Assembly: GCA_039984955.1 (NCBI GenBank)
Contig: JBDWTN010000007.1
Location: forward strand, 248,001-312,000
Direction: 5' to 3'
Length of the DNA stretch: 64,000 nt
DNA from: Marinobacter alexandrii
Lineage (GTDB): Bacteria > Bacteroidota > Bacteroidia > Cytophagales > Cyclobacteriaceae
A model generated the notes under the pieces. That model was not told the DNA's origin. It worked only from the letters and a program-made list of their open reading frames with translations, and did not search any database. Below are positions 25,573 through 34,968 of this stretch, one piece after another. The position numbers and the translations under genes were made by a program. Every line of letters begins with the position of its first letter. The first letter of the stretch is position 1.

Positions 25573-26553
25573 ATGAAAAAACAACTTCTAATATTCGGTC
25601 TTTTAGTGTTTTCAGCAGCTTCATTAAGCGCTCAAAGTAACTATCAAGATACAACCAAGCATTACTCCTTTCAAGTCAATTATTGGTTCAACCTACATCA
25701 TTTTTTATGGCTTGAATCATTCATGAATGTCTCGAAAGACAGCACTATCATCAGTCAGACACTTTCTAAAGTTTCACAAAAAAAGTTGGATATTTCTCTT
25801 GCATATTATAGAGAAAAACTGGCCTCACAAGACCTAAGGACAAGCGACTATATGACTGAATTTAAGCACTGGATTACGAAAGGAGATAACGACCTGAGTA
25901 TGGTGCCTTCAGAGTTTCAAGCACACGTAGACATGCTTAAAAATGTCAGCGATATATATCAAAAGTATTTTTGGCCATCGCATGAAAAAAGTTGTATCAA
26001 TAGTATTAAAGAGAACATTGGTCTAATACGGAAAACGGAAGAAAAATTTGTAGATGAAATCACTACCCTTACTAGACAATTTTGGCAATCAGAGAAGTTG
26101 AAAGTAGATGTAACTTATGTAGGAAAAGCAACAAAGTGGAACCCAAGAAACCTACCATATACTTCGCTTTTTCCTACTCATGTGGTAATGAACACCGTTG
26201 GCACAAATGACACCAAAGGCAACTGGATAGAGCTCCTTTATCACGAATCTGCACATCACCTTATCCTTTCTAATTCATATTTTATAGGTGGCACTCTTAA
26301 CGACATAGGTGAAGTAATGGATGTGAAGCTCCCAAGACAGCTAGGGCATTCCTATCTGTTTTATTTCACAGGTCAGCTAACTAAAAAGCTTCTTGAAGAA
26401 TCTAGTGTGTCTTATCCTAGTACATACATGGAGCGAAATGGTATATTCTCCAAGTACTATCCATATTTGGATGTGCACCTAAAAGCCTATATGAATCGTG
26501 AGGTTACCTTAACGGAAGCTTCAGAAAGCATAATAAAAGATCTTCAAGAATAG
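25573..26553 (+). CDS. Secreted putative zinc peptidase (HExxH)
   Basis: A 326-residue protein with a signal peptide (SAASLSAQ). It has the gluzincin-type motif HESAHH (His224, Glu225, His228) in GNWIELLYHESAHHLILSNS, followed by Glu residues downstream (NDIGEVMDVKLP) that could be the third ligand. The rest is helical. The motif suggests a metal-dependent protease, but the third ligand is not certain and no family was recognised. Confidence 0.6.
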   Translation: MKKQLLIFGLLVFSAASLSAQSNYQDTTKHYSFQVNYWFNLHHFLWLESFMNVSKDSTIISQTLSKVSQKKLDISLAYYREKLASQDLRTSDYMTEFKHWITKGDNDLSMVPSEFQAHVDMLKNVSDIYQKYFWPSHEKSCINSIKENIGLIRKTEEKFVDEITTLTRQFWQSEKLKVDVTYVGKATKWNPRNLPYTSLFPTHVVMNTVGTNDTKGNWIELLYHESAHHLILSNSYFIGGTLNDIGEVMDVKLPRQLGHSYLFYFTGQLTKKLLEESSVSYPSTYMERNGIFSKYYPYLDVHLKAYMNREVTLTEASESIIKDLQE

Positions 26554-26584
26554 CATATCATAAGTTTTGAACCCCTATTAAATT

Positions 26585-26968
26585 ATGTTATCAAGCCTTA
26601 CTCCTAAAAAGCTATTCCTGATCGATGGTATAGGAGCAATAATCTCTGCGTTCTTTTTGGGTATAATCTTGGTTCTATTTGAAAGTATTATTGGAATGCC
26701 ATTAAATGTGCTGTATGCATTAGCTGCTTCAGCACTACTATTTGCTTGTTATTCGTTGAGTTGTCATTTCTTGTCCCCCAGTAAGTGGCAATTATATCTT
26801 AAACTCATTGCAGCAGTTAATACATTTTATTGCTTCCTCACTCTAGGCTTGGTTACATACTATTATACTAGTCTCACAATGTTGGGCTTAGTCTATTTTC
26901 TAATTGAAATAGTGATCATTGCTTTGTTGATACGAACTGAATTTTTGTTCGCTCAGAAGAAATCTTAA
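26585..26968 (+). CDS. Hypothetical four-helix membrane protein
   Basis: A 127-residue protein with four hydrophobic segments (IDGIGAIISAFFLGIILVLF, NVLYALAASALLFACYSLS, LKLIAAVNTFYCFLTLGLV, LVYFLIEIVIIALLI). It has no charged catalytic motif. Located 31 bases after the HExxH gene, likely co-transcribed. Function unknown. Confidence 0.6.
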   Translation: MLSSLTPKKLFLIDGIGAIISAFFLGIILVLFESIIGMPLNVLYALAASALLFACYSLSCHFLSPSKWQLYLKLIAAVNTFYCFLTLGLVTYYYTSLTMLGLVYFLIEIVIIALLIRTEFLFAQKKS

Positions 26969-27046
26969 ACCCATTTCAGATACCTATATTCCTGTTTCAC
27001 TAACTATTTGCTTTCTATATATCAAGCTATGATAGAAGTTTGATTC

Positions 27047-27808
27047 ATGGATTTTTTCACAGAGCTCGCATATCGAAACTTTGCACTCTTCACTTTTGGC
27101 ATCATTTGTCTTATTGGGACATTAGTCACCGGCATCCTTTCTTTTACTACTACAACAGAAGTATTGGGAATTAATGCTTTTATCAAGCCCTTCAAGTTTT
27201 TTCTATCTACAGTCATTTTTTCCTGGTCTATGGGATGGTACTTGGGTTATCTCAATCATCCAACAGTCATTACCATTTATTCATGGACAGTGATTCTTGT
27301 TCTCAGCTTTGAACTAATCTACATTACTTTGAGAGCCGCACAGGGCCAACTTTCCCATTTCAATATTTCTACACAGCAAAACGCATTGATGTTTAGTTTG
27401 ATGGGCATTACCATAAGCATCATGACACTGTTTACGCTCTATATCGGAATGCTTTTCTTTCAAAGCAAATTACCTGAACTTCCTTCGTCCTACCTGTGGG
27501 GGATTCGTCTGGGGATTATTTGCTTTGTGATTTTTGCTTTCGAAGGTGGTATTATGGGAGCTAAATTGGCTCATACTATTGGTGCCGCTGATGGAGGCCA
27601 GGGTTTAAAGCTATTGAACTGGAGCACCAAACATGGAGATTTAAGGATTGCTCACTTTGTGGGCATGCATGCGTTACAAATACTTCCTTTGATTGGTTTT
27701 TATCTACTCTCCTCATCCAAACAAATGATTATTTTTTCTTCAGTCTATTTTATTACTTGCACTGTCGTACTTATCCAAGCATTACTGAAGATCCCGTTGA
27801 TTAAATGA
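27047..27808 (+). CDS. Conserved multi-spanning membrane protein, partner of cytochrome c
   Basis: A 253-residue protein with about seven hydrophobic segments. Notable conserved-looking motif near residues 180-215: MGAKLAHTIGAADGGQGLKLLNWSTKHGDLRIAHFVGMHALQ, whose histidines sit at membrane ends, as in heme- or quinone-handling proteins. It overlaps the following heme-binding gene by four bases (ATGA), so the products likely work together, perhaps in an electron-transfer step. No family name recognised. Confidence 0.65.
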   Translation: MDFFTELAYRNFALFTFGIICLIGTLVTGILSFTTTTEVLGINAFIKPFKFFLSTVIFSWSMGWYLGYLNHPTVITIYSWTVILVLSFELIYITLRAAQGQLSHFNISTQQNALMFSLMGITISIMTLFTLYIGMLFFQSKLPELPSSYLWGIRLGIICFVIFAFEGGIMGAKLAHTIGAADGGQGLKLLNWSTKHGDLRIAHFVGMHALQILPLIGFYLLSSSKQMIIFSSVYFITCTVVLIQALLKIPLIK

Positions 27809-28140
27809 TAAACCATATATATATACTTATCGTCATCCTATATCCTTTATACATGGGTTGGGATTCTTCTGATCTAGTACGGGTCACTAATCATCGTTTG
27901 AAGCAAGAAGCGACAATCACTCAAAAAGCTTTTGACATACTAAAAGCTAAGTGTAATTCTTGTCACATGACAGAATACGAAAGAAAAGTATTTACGATAG
28001 AAAATATGAGCAAATCTGCCAAGGCTATCCATAAGCAGGTTTTCCTAAAGAAAAAGATGCCTAAAGGAGATCAAATAAAACTCACAGAAAAAGAATACAA
28101 AGTGCTTAAAGAATGGCTTCTCGAACTTGGAGTTGAATAA
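27805..28140 (+). CDS. Small c-type cytochrome-like protein
   Basis: A 111-residue protein with an N-terminal hydrophobic anchor (IYILIVILYPLYMGW) and one CxxCH heme c motif, KCNSCHM (Cys50, Cys53, His54). A possible axial Met lies in KKKMPKGDQIKLTEKEYK. It is co-translated with the membrane protein before it. Likely a membrane-anchored periplasmic heme protein. Confidence 0.75.
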   Translation: MINHIYILIVILYPLYMGWDSSDLVRVTNHRLKQEATITQKAFDILKAKCNSCHMTEYERKVFTIENMSKSAKAIHKQVFLKKKMPKGDQIKLTEKEYKVLKEWLLELGVE

Positions 28141-28251
28141 AGAAGCTTATCATTCCCCTTTAGAAAAGACATCAAACTTTCCTTCCTTCTGGTAGTTGAA
28201 TGTGATCAACCAAAGTCAATAATATTGATGAAAATCTCTTTGATTAGCGTG

Positions 28252-28278
28252 TAAGAAAAGCCCCCACGAAGGAGGACT
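28252..28278 (-). terminator. Rho-independent terminator of the giant secreted gene
   Basis: On the minus strand the stem agtcctc/gggggct (two G-T pairs) with a UUCG-containing loop is followed by tttctt. It lies about 16 bases after the stop of the type IX-secreted gene. Confidence 0.65.
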
Positions 28279-28293
28279 CTTACTGCCACTTAG

Positions 28294-31200
28294 TTATCTC
28301 GCGATAACGATCTTTGTTGCGTATAATTTTTTTGTATCACTAACCAAATTGAGAAGATAAACGCCAGGATTAAGATCTGATAGATTTATTTTATTAGATC
28401 GCGTCTTCTCTTTAGCCAATTCTCCTTTAAGTGTATAAATAATAATATCTGCAGATGCCAACCCTTCGATTTTCAGGTAATTACTTACAGGATTTGGGTA
28501 GATATGAAAAGAGTTTGAATCCAAGCCAAGTACACTTTCAATTACCTCAAATGATTGCTCCATCTTAGTTGCCGCTTCAAAATTTACATCCCCGGATTGC
28601 AATGCTGTAACGGTAACTGTTCCTACACCTGTTGGAGTCAAATTGGAACCAATTAAAGTAGCTGGTCCTGTTGTTTCATAAGAAACGAGTAATCCACTAG
28701 AAGCAGTAGCTGCTAGAGCAATAGGATTCGTATCAATTCCAATCTCAAAGTCATTAAGTTCAGGAAACGAAATGGTTTGATTAGCTTTTGCAATGGTCAA
28801 TAACTGATCCATAGAAACTGCATCATGATAGTTGTCATTTCCAATTTGACTAGCAGTTATTGTGACAGATCCTGCTCCGACAATAGTAACCTCATTTCCA
28901 TCAATTGTGACTACATCAAGGTCCGATGATATATATACAATAGCATTTCCAGAGTTACCACCAGTTGCGGATAACGTGAAAGGAGCATCTCCAAATGTCC
29001 TAGTTGTCAATGCTTCGAAAATGATTTGCTGGCTCGCCTTATCTACTACCAATGTCTGCTCTACATCCATCGCAGCTTCATAGTCATCGTTTCCTGGCTG
29101 ACTTGCAGTAATAACAGTCGAACCGGCTCCCACAATAATTACTTCTCCATTTTCTATAGTAGCAATAGTCAAATCTGAACTAGCAAAATCAACTACTAAG
29201 TCAGCCGTGGAAGATGCTACTAGACTAAAGTCTGGTTCACCAAAAGTTTTTTCAGGTAAGGATTCAAAGAAAATAGACTGAGTTCCTTTCGCAACAGTGA
29301 ACTCTCTGAAGACAGATGGTGCCGGATTATAGTCCACATCGCCGGATTGTTTTGCTTGAACTTCCACTGTTCCTGCTCCTGTGATCGTCAGCAAATTTTC
29401 ACTTACGATAGCTGGTCCTGATATGATTTCAAAACTCACATCTAGCCCCGATGATGCGGTTGCCTCAAGGGTAAAGGCATCATCTTCTACTGATTTATCT
29501 GCAATTGGATCAAACGTGATCGTCTGAGATAGTCGATTAAAAATCCAACCGATTACATTCCCATTATCAATAGAATTAAAGGCATTAAAAGTGGCTCCTC
29601 CTGTTGCTGTTACCTCTTCCATCTCCAGAAAATAACCGTTTACAACACCTGTACTTTGAGAGATTGTCAATGAGGAAGAAACGGTTTGTGGCTCAATGAT
29701 GATAGGGTCTAATTCAGTTCCAACTGCAATAAATTCATCTACAGTTAGAACTCGATCACCCACCGTAGACACATCTGATCCTGCTTGAAAGGTCAAGGTC
29801 GAAAGAGTCAAATCCGTATAAAAATCTACTCGTTGAGAAACTGTGAGATTATTCAGCGTAATGGTTTCACTTACGTCGCTACCAACAATGAGAGATCCTG
29901 AAATAATAATTTCAGAACTTCCTCCATTAATCGTGGTATTGGTTGAACCATCGGATCTAATGGAATTTGACTCCAAGGTTGACGTACCAAGGTTGAGTGT
30001 TTTACTTTCAGAACCTAAGAAAAAGAATTGGGATATGTCAACATAATATCCATTCGTATTAATTGTCCCACTTTCAAAATTAATATCCCTCAGCACCACA
30101 TCGCTTTCCAAGGTCCATGTTCCTCCCGATAGAAAATTTGCAATCCAGTTCGATCCGGGCCCGTCACTAAAATCGATCGTCGTACTACCTGTAGTTAAAA
30201 AGTTAAAATTTCCAATATCAAGGTTTGAATTAACGGATAAATCTAACGAACCATAGATATTCATCTCTTTTGTGCTACCTGAAATAGTAAAAAACTGATC
30301 AGCCAACGAAGCATCAAAGTCATTGAAATTGGCACTTGTCCCATCAATTACTACGACCTCACTATCCTGACTAAATGAATTAGCATCAAAAATCACATTA
30401 TCTAAGACTCCTGGAACAGCCACATGAAAGGTAGACCCACCTGAGGTAGTTGTCCAGTGATTGGCAAAATCAGACCAGTTACCACCATCTCCGACCCAGT
30501 AATAATCATCACCAGTCAGTCCTGTAATATTCCACCCGGTATTATTCCCATTATCTATGGTTTCAGTCGCATTAAATGTAGCTCCACCTGAGACGTTGAT
30601 ATCCTGCAAGATCAAATATGTTGCATTTACAGTACCAGTTGCTTTTGAAAGTGACACTTGTGTTCCAGCTAAAGTTGAAGCAAGTGAAATAGGATTTGCT
30701 TTTGTTCCAGGCAATACTAAATCACTAGTAACAGTAGTAGTGGTGCTTTCTTCAAATGAAATGCTAGATCCTTCTTTGATCGTAAGATTTTCAATGGTAT
30801 GAGACCCTTCCACGACTATCGTACCATCCAATACAACATTGTAAAAGTCAAAACTTCGATTGGAGGTACTTTGTATATCAATTTCATCTGTAATCTGAAC
30901 GGTAGACGTTCCTTCATTAAATACCGGTGAGCTTGATGAATTTGATAAATCAAAATTGTCACAGTAAATATTACTTGCTCCTGCATTAAATATCCCATCT
31001 ATGAGCTGTAACCCACGACCTACATCCAAAGGATTGTTATTTAAATTCAAAACTCCGTCCCATAACTGTAAATCAAGACTGATTGAAACAGAGTCCTGAA
31101 AATTCACCGTGCCACTTCCATTGAGTCTGAGGACTCTAAATCGACCAGTTTCTCCATAGGTCAGCGTATGCGTACCACTTCCTTCCATCTCCATGGTGTA

Positions 31201-32547
31201 GACATCTTTATCCACCTCATCTGTGAAAGTGGCTGAACCATAAATATTAAGTCTCAGTCCGAAAGCACCATACAATCTCGGTGAATTGGTAACTCCAGTC
31301 CAGTCCATATCATTACAATCTACATCAATGTCCAGAGTGACTGTTTCGTCTGGTACCGTAAATGAATTGATATCAAAAAAGACATTATCATATCTGGCAG
31401 GATAGTCCGTATGGAAAGTGGTTCCGCCAGAACTAGTAGCCCAGTGACTCGCAAAATCGGTCCAGTCGCCTGCATTTCCTACCCAATAGTAATTCTGCGA
31501 TACTGGCGCATTGATGGTCCATCCCGTTGTATTTCCATTTCCGGTTGAATTGTTGGCCGTGAATGTGGCTGCTCCGGTGGCATGAATATCGCTCAACTCT
31601 ACATAGGAAAGAATAATTGATCCTGATAATGCTTCAAAAGTAGCTTCACTCCCACTAGTTGTAGTATTAATGACTGACGGACTAAATTTATCTCCCTGTG
31701 ACACCAAGTTCCCCACGGTAAAAATATCTCCGGACCTTAGTTCAAGTTCAATTTCATCAGGAATGGTTATTTCATTAAAAGTAGAATTATATCTTAACCG
31801 ACCATTTTGACTATAAAATTCGACATCATAATAGGTAAATGGACCATCTCCATCTCTGTCTGAATAAAAAGAAGTCGTGATAATCTTAGATGTTCCAGCA
31901 TTCATTGTGATGTTCGTGCCTCCTATCCAAAATCTATCTGCAGCGATTTCTGATGATCCTAAAACAATCGTTTTGCTATTTGATCCTGAAGTATTGAAAC
32001 CAATTTCAATGGTCAGATTATTACCATTCGTATCAAGGGAACCAGCCGTCATATTAAGGTTTTCGGTCTCCAAATTATCTTGAAGAGTCCATCCCCCACC
32101 TACTCCAACAAACATCAGATTAGCATCTGTACCCAAAGAAGTACCATTCGTTGTAATTGTATGACCCGTTGAAGTTGCTTCGAATTCTAAGTCATCAAAA
32201 TCAGCTGTCATATCCGCAGCAAGTGTCAATGAGGCATAAATGTCCATAGCGTTACCATTTCCATCAATTACAGGAAAATTGGGAACTCCAGTCCAGTCCA
32301 TCGAAAGACAATTGGCAGCTGCATCTAATGTCACAACTTGACCAAAGCTGTCAAATGAATTGGCATCAAAAATGACATTGTCTGATGCTGTCGGTGGTTG
32401 TGTATGGAAGGTAGATCCATTAGATGTTGTAGCCCAGTGATTGGCAAAATCAGACCAGTTTCCTGATCCTCCCACCCAATAGTAATCCTGTGAAAAAAGA
32501 GGTAATCCACACGAAAAAAGGACGAGTAAGATTATTAGATTTTTCAT
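28294..32547 (-). CDS. Giant type IX-secreted repeat protein
   Basis: A 1417-residue secreted protein (signal peptide ending PLFSQ). Three similar modules, each starting with YYWVG..G.W.DFA.HW.T.S, begin near residues 22, 348 and 680; each has beta-strand repeats of the parallel-beta type and about 330 residues. Then follow four Ig-like/MBG-type repeats of about 80 residues (Q.I.F ... FGDAPFTLSATGG...; VVDKASQQIIFEALTTRTFG), from about residue 1010 to 1340. The last 80 residues (FHIYPNPVSNYLKIEGL ... DLNPGVYLLNLVSDTKKLYATKIVIAR) are a Por/type IX sorting domain. So it is exported by T9SS and anchored or released at the surface, probably an adhesin or matrix protein. An upstream ATG at 32568 is possible. 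Confidence 0.92.
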   Translation of the reverse strand: MKNLIILLVLFSCGLPLFSQDYYWVGGSGNWSDFANHWATTSNGSTFHTQPPTASDNVIFDANSFDSFGQVVTLDAAANCLSMDWTGVPNFPVIDGNGNAMDIYASLTLAADMTADFDDLEFEATSTGHTITTNGTSLGTDANLMFVGVGGGWTLQDNLETENLNMTAGSLDTNGNNLTIEIGFNTSGSNSKTIVLGSSEIAADRFWIGGTNITMNAGTSKIITTSFYSDRDGDGPFTYYDVEFYSQNGRLRYNSTFNEITIPDEIELELRSGDIFTVGNLVSQGDKFSPSVINTTTSGSEATFEALSGSIILSYVELSDIHATGAATFTANNSTGNGNTTGWTINAPVSQNYYWVGNAGDWTDFASHWATSSGGTTFHTDYPARYDNVFFDINSFTVPDETVTLDIDVDCNDMDWTGVTNSPRLYGAFGLRLNIYGSATFTDEVDKDVYTMEMEGSGTHTLTYGETGRFRVLRLNGSGTVNFQDSVSISLDLQLWDGVLNLNNNPLDVGRGLQLIDGIFNAGASNIYCDNFDLSNSSSSPVFNEGTSTVQITDEIDIQSTSNRSFDFYNVVLDGTIVVEGSHTIENLTIKEGSSISFEESTTTTVTSDLVLPGTKANPISLASTLAGTQVSLSKATGTVNATYLILQDINVSGGATFNATETIDNGNNTGWNITGLTGDDYYWVGDGGNWSDFANHWTTTSGGSTFHVAVPGVLDNVIFDANSFSQDSEVVVIDGTSANFNDFDASLADQFFTISGSTKEMNIYGSLDLSVNSNLDIGNFNFLTTGSTTIDFSDGPGSNWIANFLSGGTWTLESDVVLRDINFESGTINTNGYYVDISQFFFLGSESKTLNLGTSTLESNSIRSDGSTNTTINGGSSEIIISGSLIVGSDVSETITLNNLTVSQRVDFYTDLTLSTLTFQAGSDVSTVGDRVLTVDEFIAVGTELDPIIIEPQTVSSSLTISQSTGVVNGYFLEMEEVTATGGATFNAFNSIDNGNVIGWIFNRLSQTITFDPIADKSVEDDAFTLEATASSGLDVSFEIISGPAIVSENLLTITGAGTVEVQAKQSGDVDYNPAPSVFREFTVAKGTQSIFFESLPEKTFGEPDFSLVASSTADLVVDFASSDLTIATIENGEVIIVGAGSTVITASQPGNDDYEAAMDVEQTLVVDKASQQIIFEALTTRTFGDAPFTLSATGGNSGNAIVYISSDLDVVTIDGNEVTIVGAGSVTITASQIGNDNYHDAVSMDQLLTIAKANQTISFPELNDFEIGIDTNPIALAATASSGLLVSYETTGPATLIGSNLTPTGVGTVTVTALQSGDVNFEAATKMEQSFEVIESVLGLDSNSFHIYPNPVSNYLKIEGLASADIIIYTLKGELAKEKTRSNKINLSDLNPGVYLLNLVSDTKKLYATKIVIAR

Positions 32548-32728
32548 AATGGTGCTTGGAATTTTCATATTAAAATTCCTTCATATTACTTCTTAAGCCA
32601 AGTTTTATGGGTAAACAACCAAAATTTTGAGGGAATGACTACTGAAGCAATCAATAGGGCTAAGCATGAATCAACAAGTTGATCATTTGGCCGATCAAAC
32701 CTTATTGATCAATAGTAGTTGAGGTTGC

Positions 32729-33430
32729 ATGTCAAAACATTACTTAATAATCGGAGGGAGTACTGGTATAGGACTTCAACTAGTAAGAAATTTATCATCA
32801 GAGGGACATGAGGTTACAGTTCTCTCAAGAAATGAAGGTGAATTAACCAATGTGACTAATATTAATCATATGGTTTACGACGTAACGTCCGACGAACTTC
32901 CTGACTTAAGCATGGAGAAGCTTGATGGATTTGTGTATTGTCCTGGATCTATCAATCTCAAACCTTTTCATCGATTAAAGCCTTCGGATTTCGTTGATGA
33001 TTTTCAGCTTAATGTTATTGGAGGCATTAAGGTTTTACAACACATATTACCAGCCCTTAAAAAAGCTGAAAATCCATCAATTGTATTCTTTAGCACGGTG
33101 GCAGTACAGCAAGGTATGGGATTTCATAGTTCAATAGCTGCCAGCAAGGGTGCCATTGAAGGATTGACCAAATCCCTAGCCGCAGAATTTGCTCCAAAAA
33201 TACGTGTCAATTGTATAGCCCCTTCTGTTACAGACACGCCATTAGCAGAAAGACTATTATCTACAGACGAAAAGAAAGAAGCCTCCGGTAAGAGACATGC
33301 ACTAAATCGTGTAGGAACACCAGAAGATATCGCTCATATGGCAAGCTTTCTTCTATCTCCTAAATCTGGATGGATGACTGGTCAGATACTCGGTGTAGAT
33401 GGTGGAATGTCTACATTACGGTCAATTTGA
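32729..33430 (+). CDS. SDR-family protein lacking catalytic tyrosine (photolyase neighbour)
   Basis: A 233-residue short-chain dehydrogenase fold. The nucleotide site is intact (GGSTGIGLQL, residues 9-18; Asn95), Ser122 is present and Lys140 is present, but the tyrosine of YxxxK is Ile136 (SSIAASKGAIEGL). The C-terminal PSVTDTPLAERLLS and GQILGVDGGMS are typical. It starts an operon-like run with the SDR-DUF2867 gene (5-base gap) and the photolyase. Related SDR proteins near photolyases in other bacteria also seem to lack this Tyr, from memory. A reductase role is therefore doubtful. Confidence 0.85.
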   Translation: MSKHYLIIGGSTGIGLQLVRNLSSEGHEVTVLSRNEGELTNVTNINHMVYDVTSDELPDLSMEKLDGFVYCPGSINLKPFHRLKPSDFVDDFQLNVIGGIKVLQHILPALKKAENPSIVFFSTVAVQQGMGFHSSIAASKGAIEGLTKSLAAEFAPKIRVNCIAPSVTDTPLAERLLSTDEKKEASGKRHALNRVGTPEDIAHMASFLLSPKSGWMTGQILGVDGGMSTLRSI

Positions 33431-33435
33431 TCTAG

Positions 33436-34893
33436 ATGAAAATATTACTCACAGGATCTACAGGTTATATTGGTCGGCGTTTACTTCCTGATCTCGTGAA
33501 GGCTGGTCATCAAGTAGTATGTCCTGTTAGGGATAAACGCCGTTTTGATTTCGAAGACTTTGATGAAGGCTTTCTTGCATCCGTTGACGTAATAGCGTGT
33601 GATTTTCTAGATCGGGAAAGTTTGGATAAGCTGCCAAAAGACATTGATGCGGCCTACTATCTCATTCATTCCCTCACTTCGAATAGCAAGGAGTTTAGTA
33701 AGTTGGAAGCCACTACCGCTGAAAATTTCATTTCCTACCTAAATACTACCAAGGCACAACAAACTGTGTATTTGGGAGGGATCGCAAACGACGAAGAGCT
33801 TTCGGATCATTTATCCTCACGTCAAAATGTAGAAGAGATTCTTAAACAATCGAAAACCAACCTTACGGTATTGAGGTCAGCGATCATCATTGGCTCAGGA
33901 GGTGCTTCTTTCGAGATCATTAGAGATATTGTGGAGAAACTTCCGGTCATGATAGCTCCAAAATGGCTCAACAGCAGGTGCCAACCTATTGGTATTTACA
34001 ATGTAATGGAGTATCTCATCGGGGTTCTTGGAAACGAAAAAGCGTTCAATTCCACTTTTGATATTGGTGGGAAAGATATTCTTACCTACAAACAAATGCT
34101 TCTCCAATTTGCAGAAGTTAGAGGATTGAAACGGTATATTCTGACGGTTCCGGTTCTTACCATAAAATTATCTTCTTTATGGCTCTATCTAGTTACCTCC
34201 ACCTCCTATCGATTAGCCAGAAACCTGGTTGACAGCATGAAAAATGAAGTGGTGGTTCGAGATAATAGCATTGAAAGTATTGTGACCATCAAAAAACTTA
34301 GCTATAAGGAATCACTAGAAAGAACCTTTCAAAAGATCAGTCAAGAGCAAGTAGTTTCTAGTTGGATGGATTCCTTTGCCAGTCCAGACTTTAATAATGT
34401 ATTTCTTAATCAAGTAGAAGCTCCCAAGCATGGTTGTTTCAAAGACTATAAGAGCTTCACATTTTCCAGAGACCCGCAAGAGGTTATTGAAAATGTTTGG
34501 TCAATCGGTGGAGCGCGAGGATGGTATTACGGTAATTTCCTATGGAAAATCAGAGGGTTTCTGGACAAGTTAGTTGGAGGAGTAGGTTTAAGAAGAGGAA
34601 GAAGAAACCCAAGCGATCTTAAGGGAGGTGATTCATTAGATTTTTGGCGTGTACTATACGCAGACAAAGAAGAATGTCGGCTGCTCCTTTTTGCTGAAAT
34701 GAAACTACCAGGTGATGCATGGTTAGAATTCAAGATAAAGTCCAATGGAGACAATCATCAATTAATTCAAACAGCCACTTTCAGACCTCTGGGCCTATGG
34801 GGTCGTCTTTATTGGTATCTGGTGTTTCCATTCCATGGGTTCATTTTCAGAAACATGGCGAAGAACATAATATCTTATGATCAGTCATCCTGA
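33436..34893 (+). CDS. SDR/NmrA-like and DUF2867 fusion protein
   Basis: A 485-residue protein with two domains: residues 1-300 an extended-SDR/NmrA NAD(P)-binding fold (LLTGSTGYIGRRLLPDLVKAGH) and residues 325-480 DUF2867 (VIENVWSIGGARGWYYGNFLWKIRG ... FRPLGLWGRLYWYLVFPFHGFIFRNM). It follows the Tyr-less SDR by five bases and precedes the photolyase, a gene order seen in photolyase-linked clusters. Function unproven; likely a light/stress related oxidoreductase. The last codons run into the intergenic palindrome at 34884-34947. Confidence 0.85.
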   Translation: MKILLTGSTGYIGRRLLPDLVKAGHQVVCPVRDKRRFDFEDFDEGFLASVDVIACDFLDRESLDKLPKDIDAAYYLIHSLTSNSKEFSKLEATTAENFISYLNTTKAQQTVYLGGIANDEELSDHLSSRQNVEEILKQSKTNLTVLRSAIIIGSGGASFEIIRDIVEKLPVMIAPKWLNSRCQPIGIYNVMEYLIGVLGNEKAFNSTFDIGGKDILTYKQMLLQFAEVRGLKRYILTVPVLTIKLSSLWLYLVTSTSYRLARNLVDSMKNEVVVRDNSIESIVTIKKLSYKESLERTFQKISQEQVVSSWMDSFASPDFNNVFLNQVEAPKHGCFKDYKSFTFSRDPQEVIENVWSIGGARGWYYGNFLWKIRGFLDKLVGGVGLRRGRRNPSDLKGGDSLDFWRVLYADKEECRLLLFAEMKLPGDAWLEFKIKSNGDNHQLIQTATFRPLGLWGRLYWYLVFPFHGFIFRNMAKNIISYDQSS

Positions 34894-34947
34894 ACTTGTT
34901 TCAGGATCTTTAGTTAATATCTTGGCAGACGCTGAAACAAACTCAGC
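34884..34947. repeat. Pair of facing palindromes
   Basis: Hairpin cctgaa/ttcagg (34889-34905) and hairpin gctga/tcagc (34931-34947), which are inverted near-copies of each other (cctgaaacaagttcagg versus gctgaaacaaactcagc). It covers the end of the SDR-DUF2867 gene and the ATG at 34948. The first part, gtcatcctgaa, also occurs in the element at 7624. Confidence 0.6.
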
Positions 34948-34968
34948 ATGGCAGCAAACTTTCAATTT

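Noticed and set aside
28294-32568. Repeated sequence taken as a CRISPR or tandem DNA array
   Set aside because: Repetition is at the protein level over about 1 kb modules; no regular short repeats with spacers exist.
34948-34968. Upstream ATG of the photolyase gene
   Set aside because: The codon overlaps the facing palindrome, and the added residues MAANFQF are not typical; the ATG at 34969 gives the usual photolyase N-terminus.
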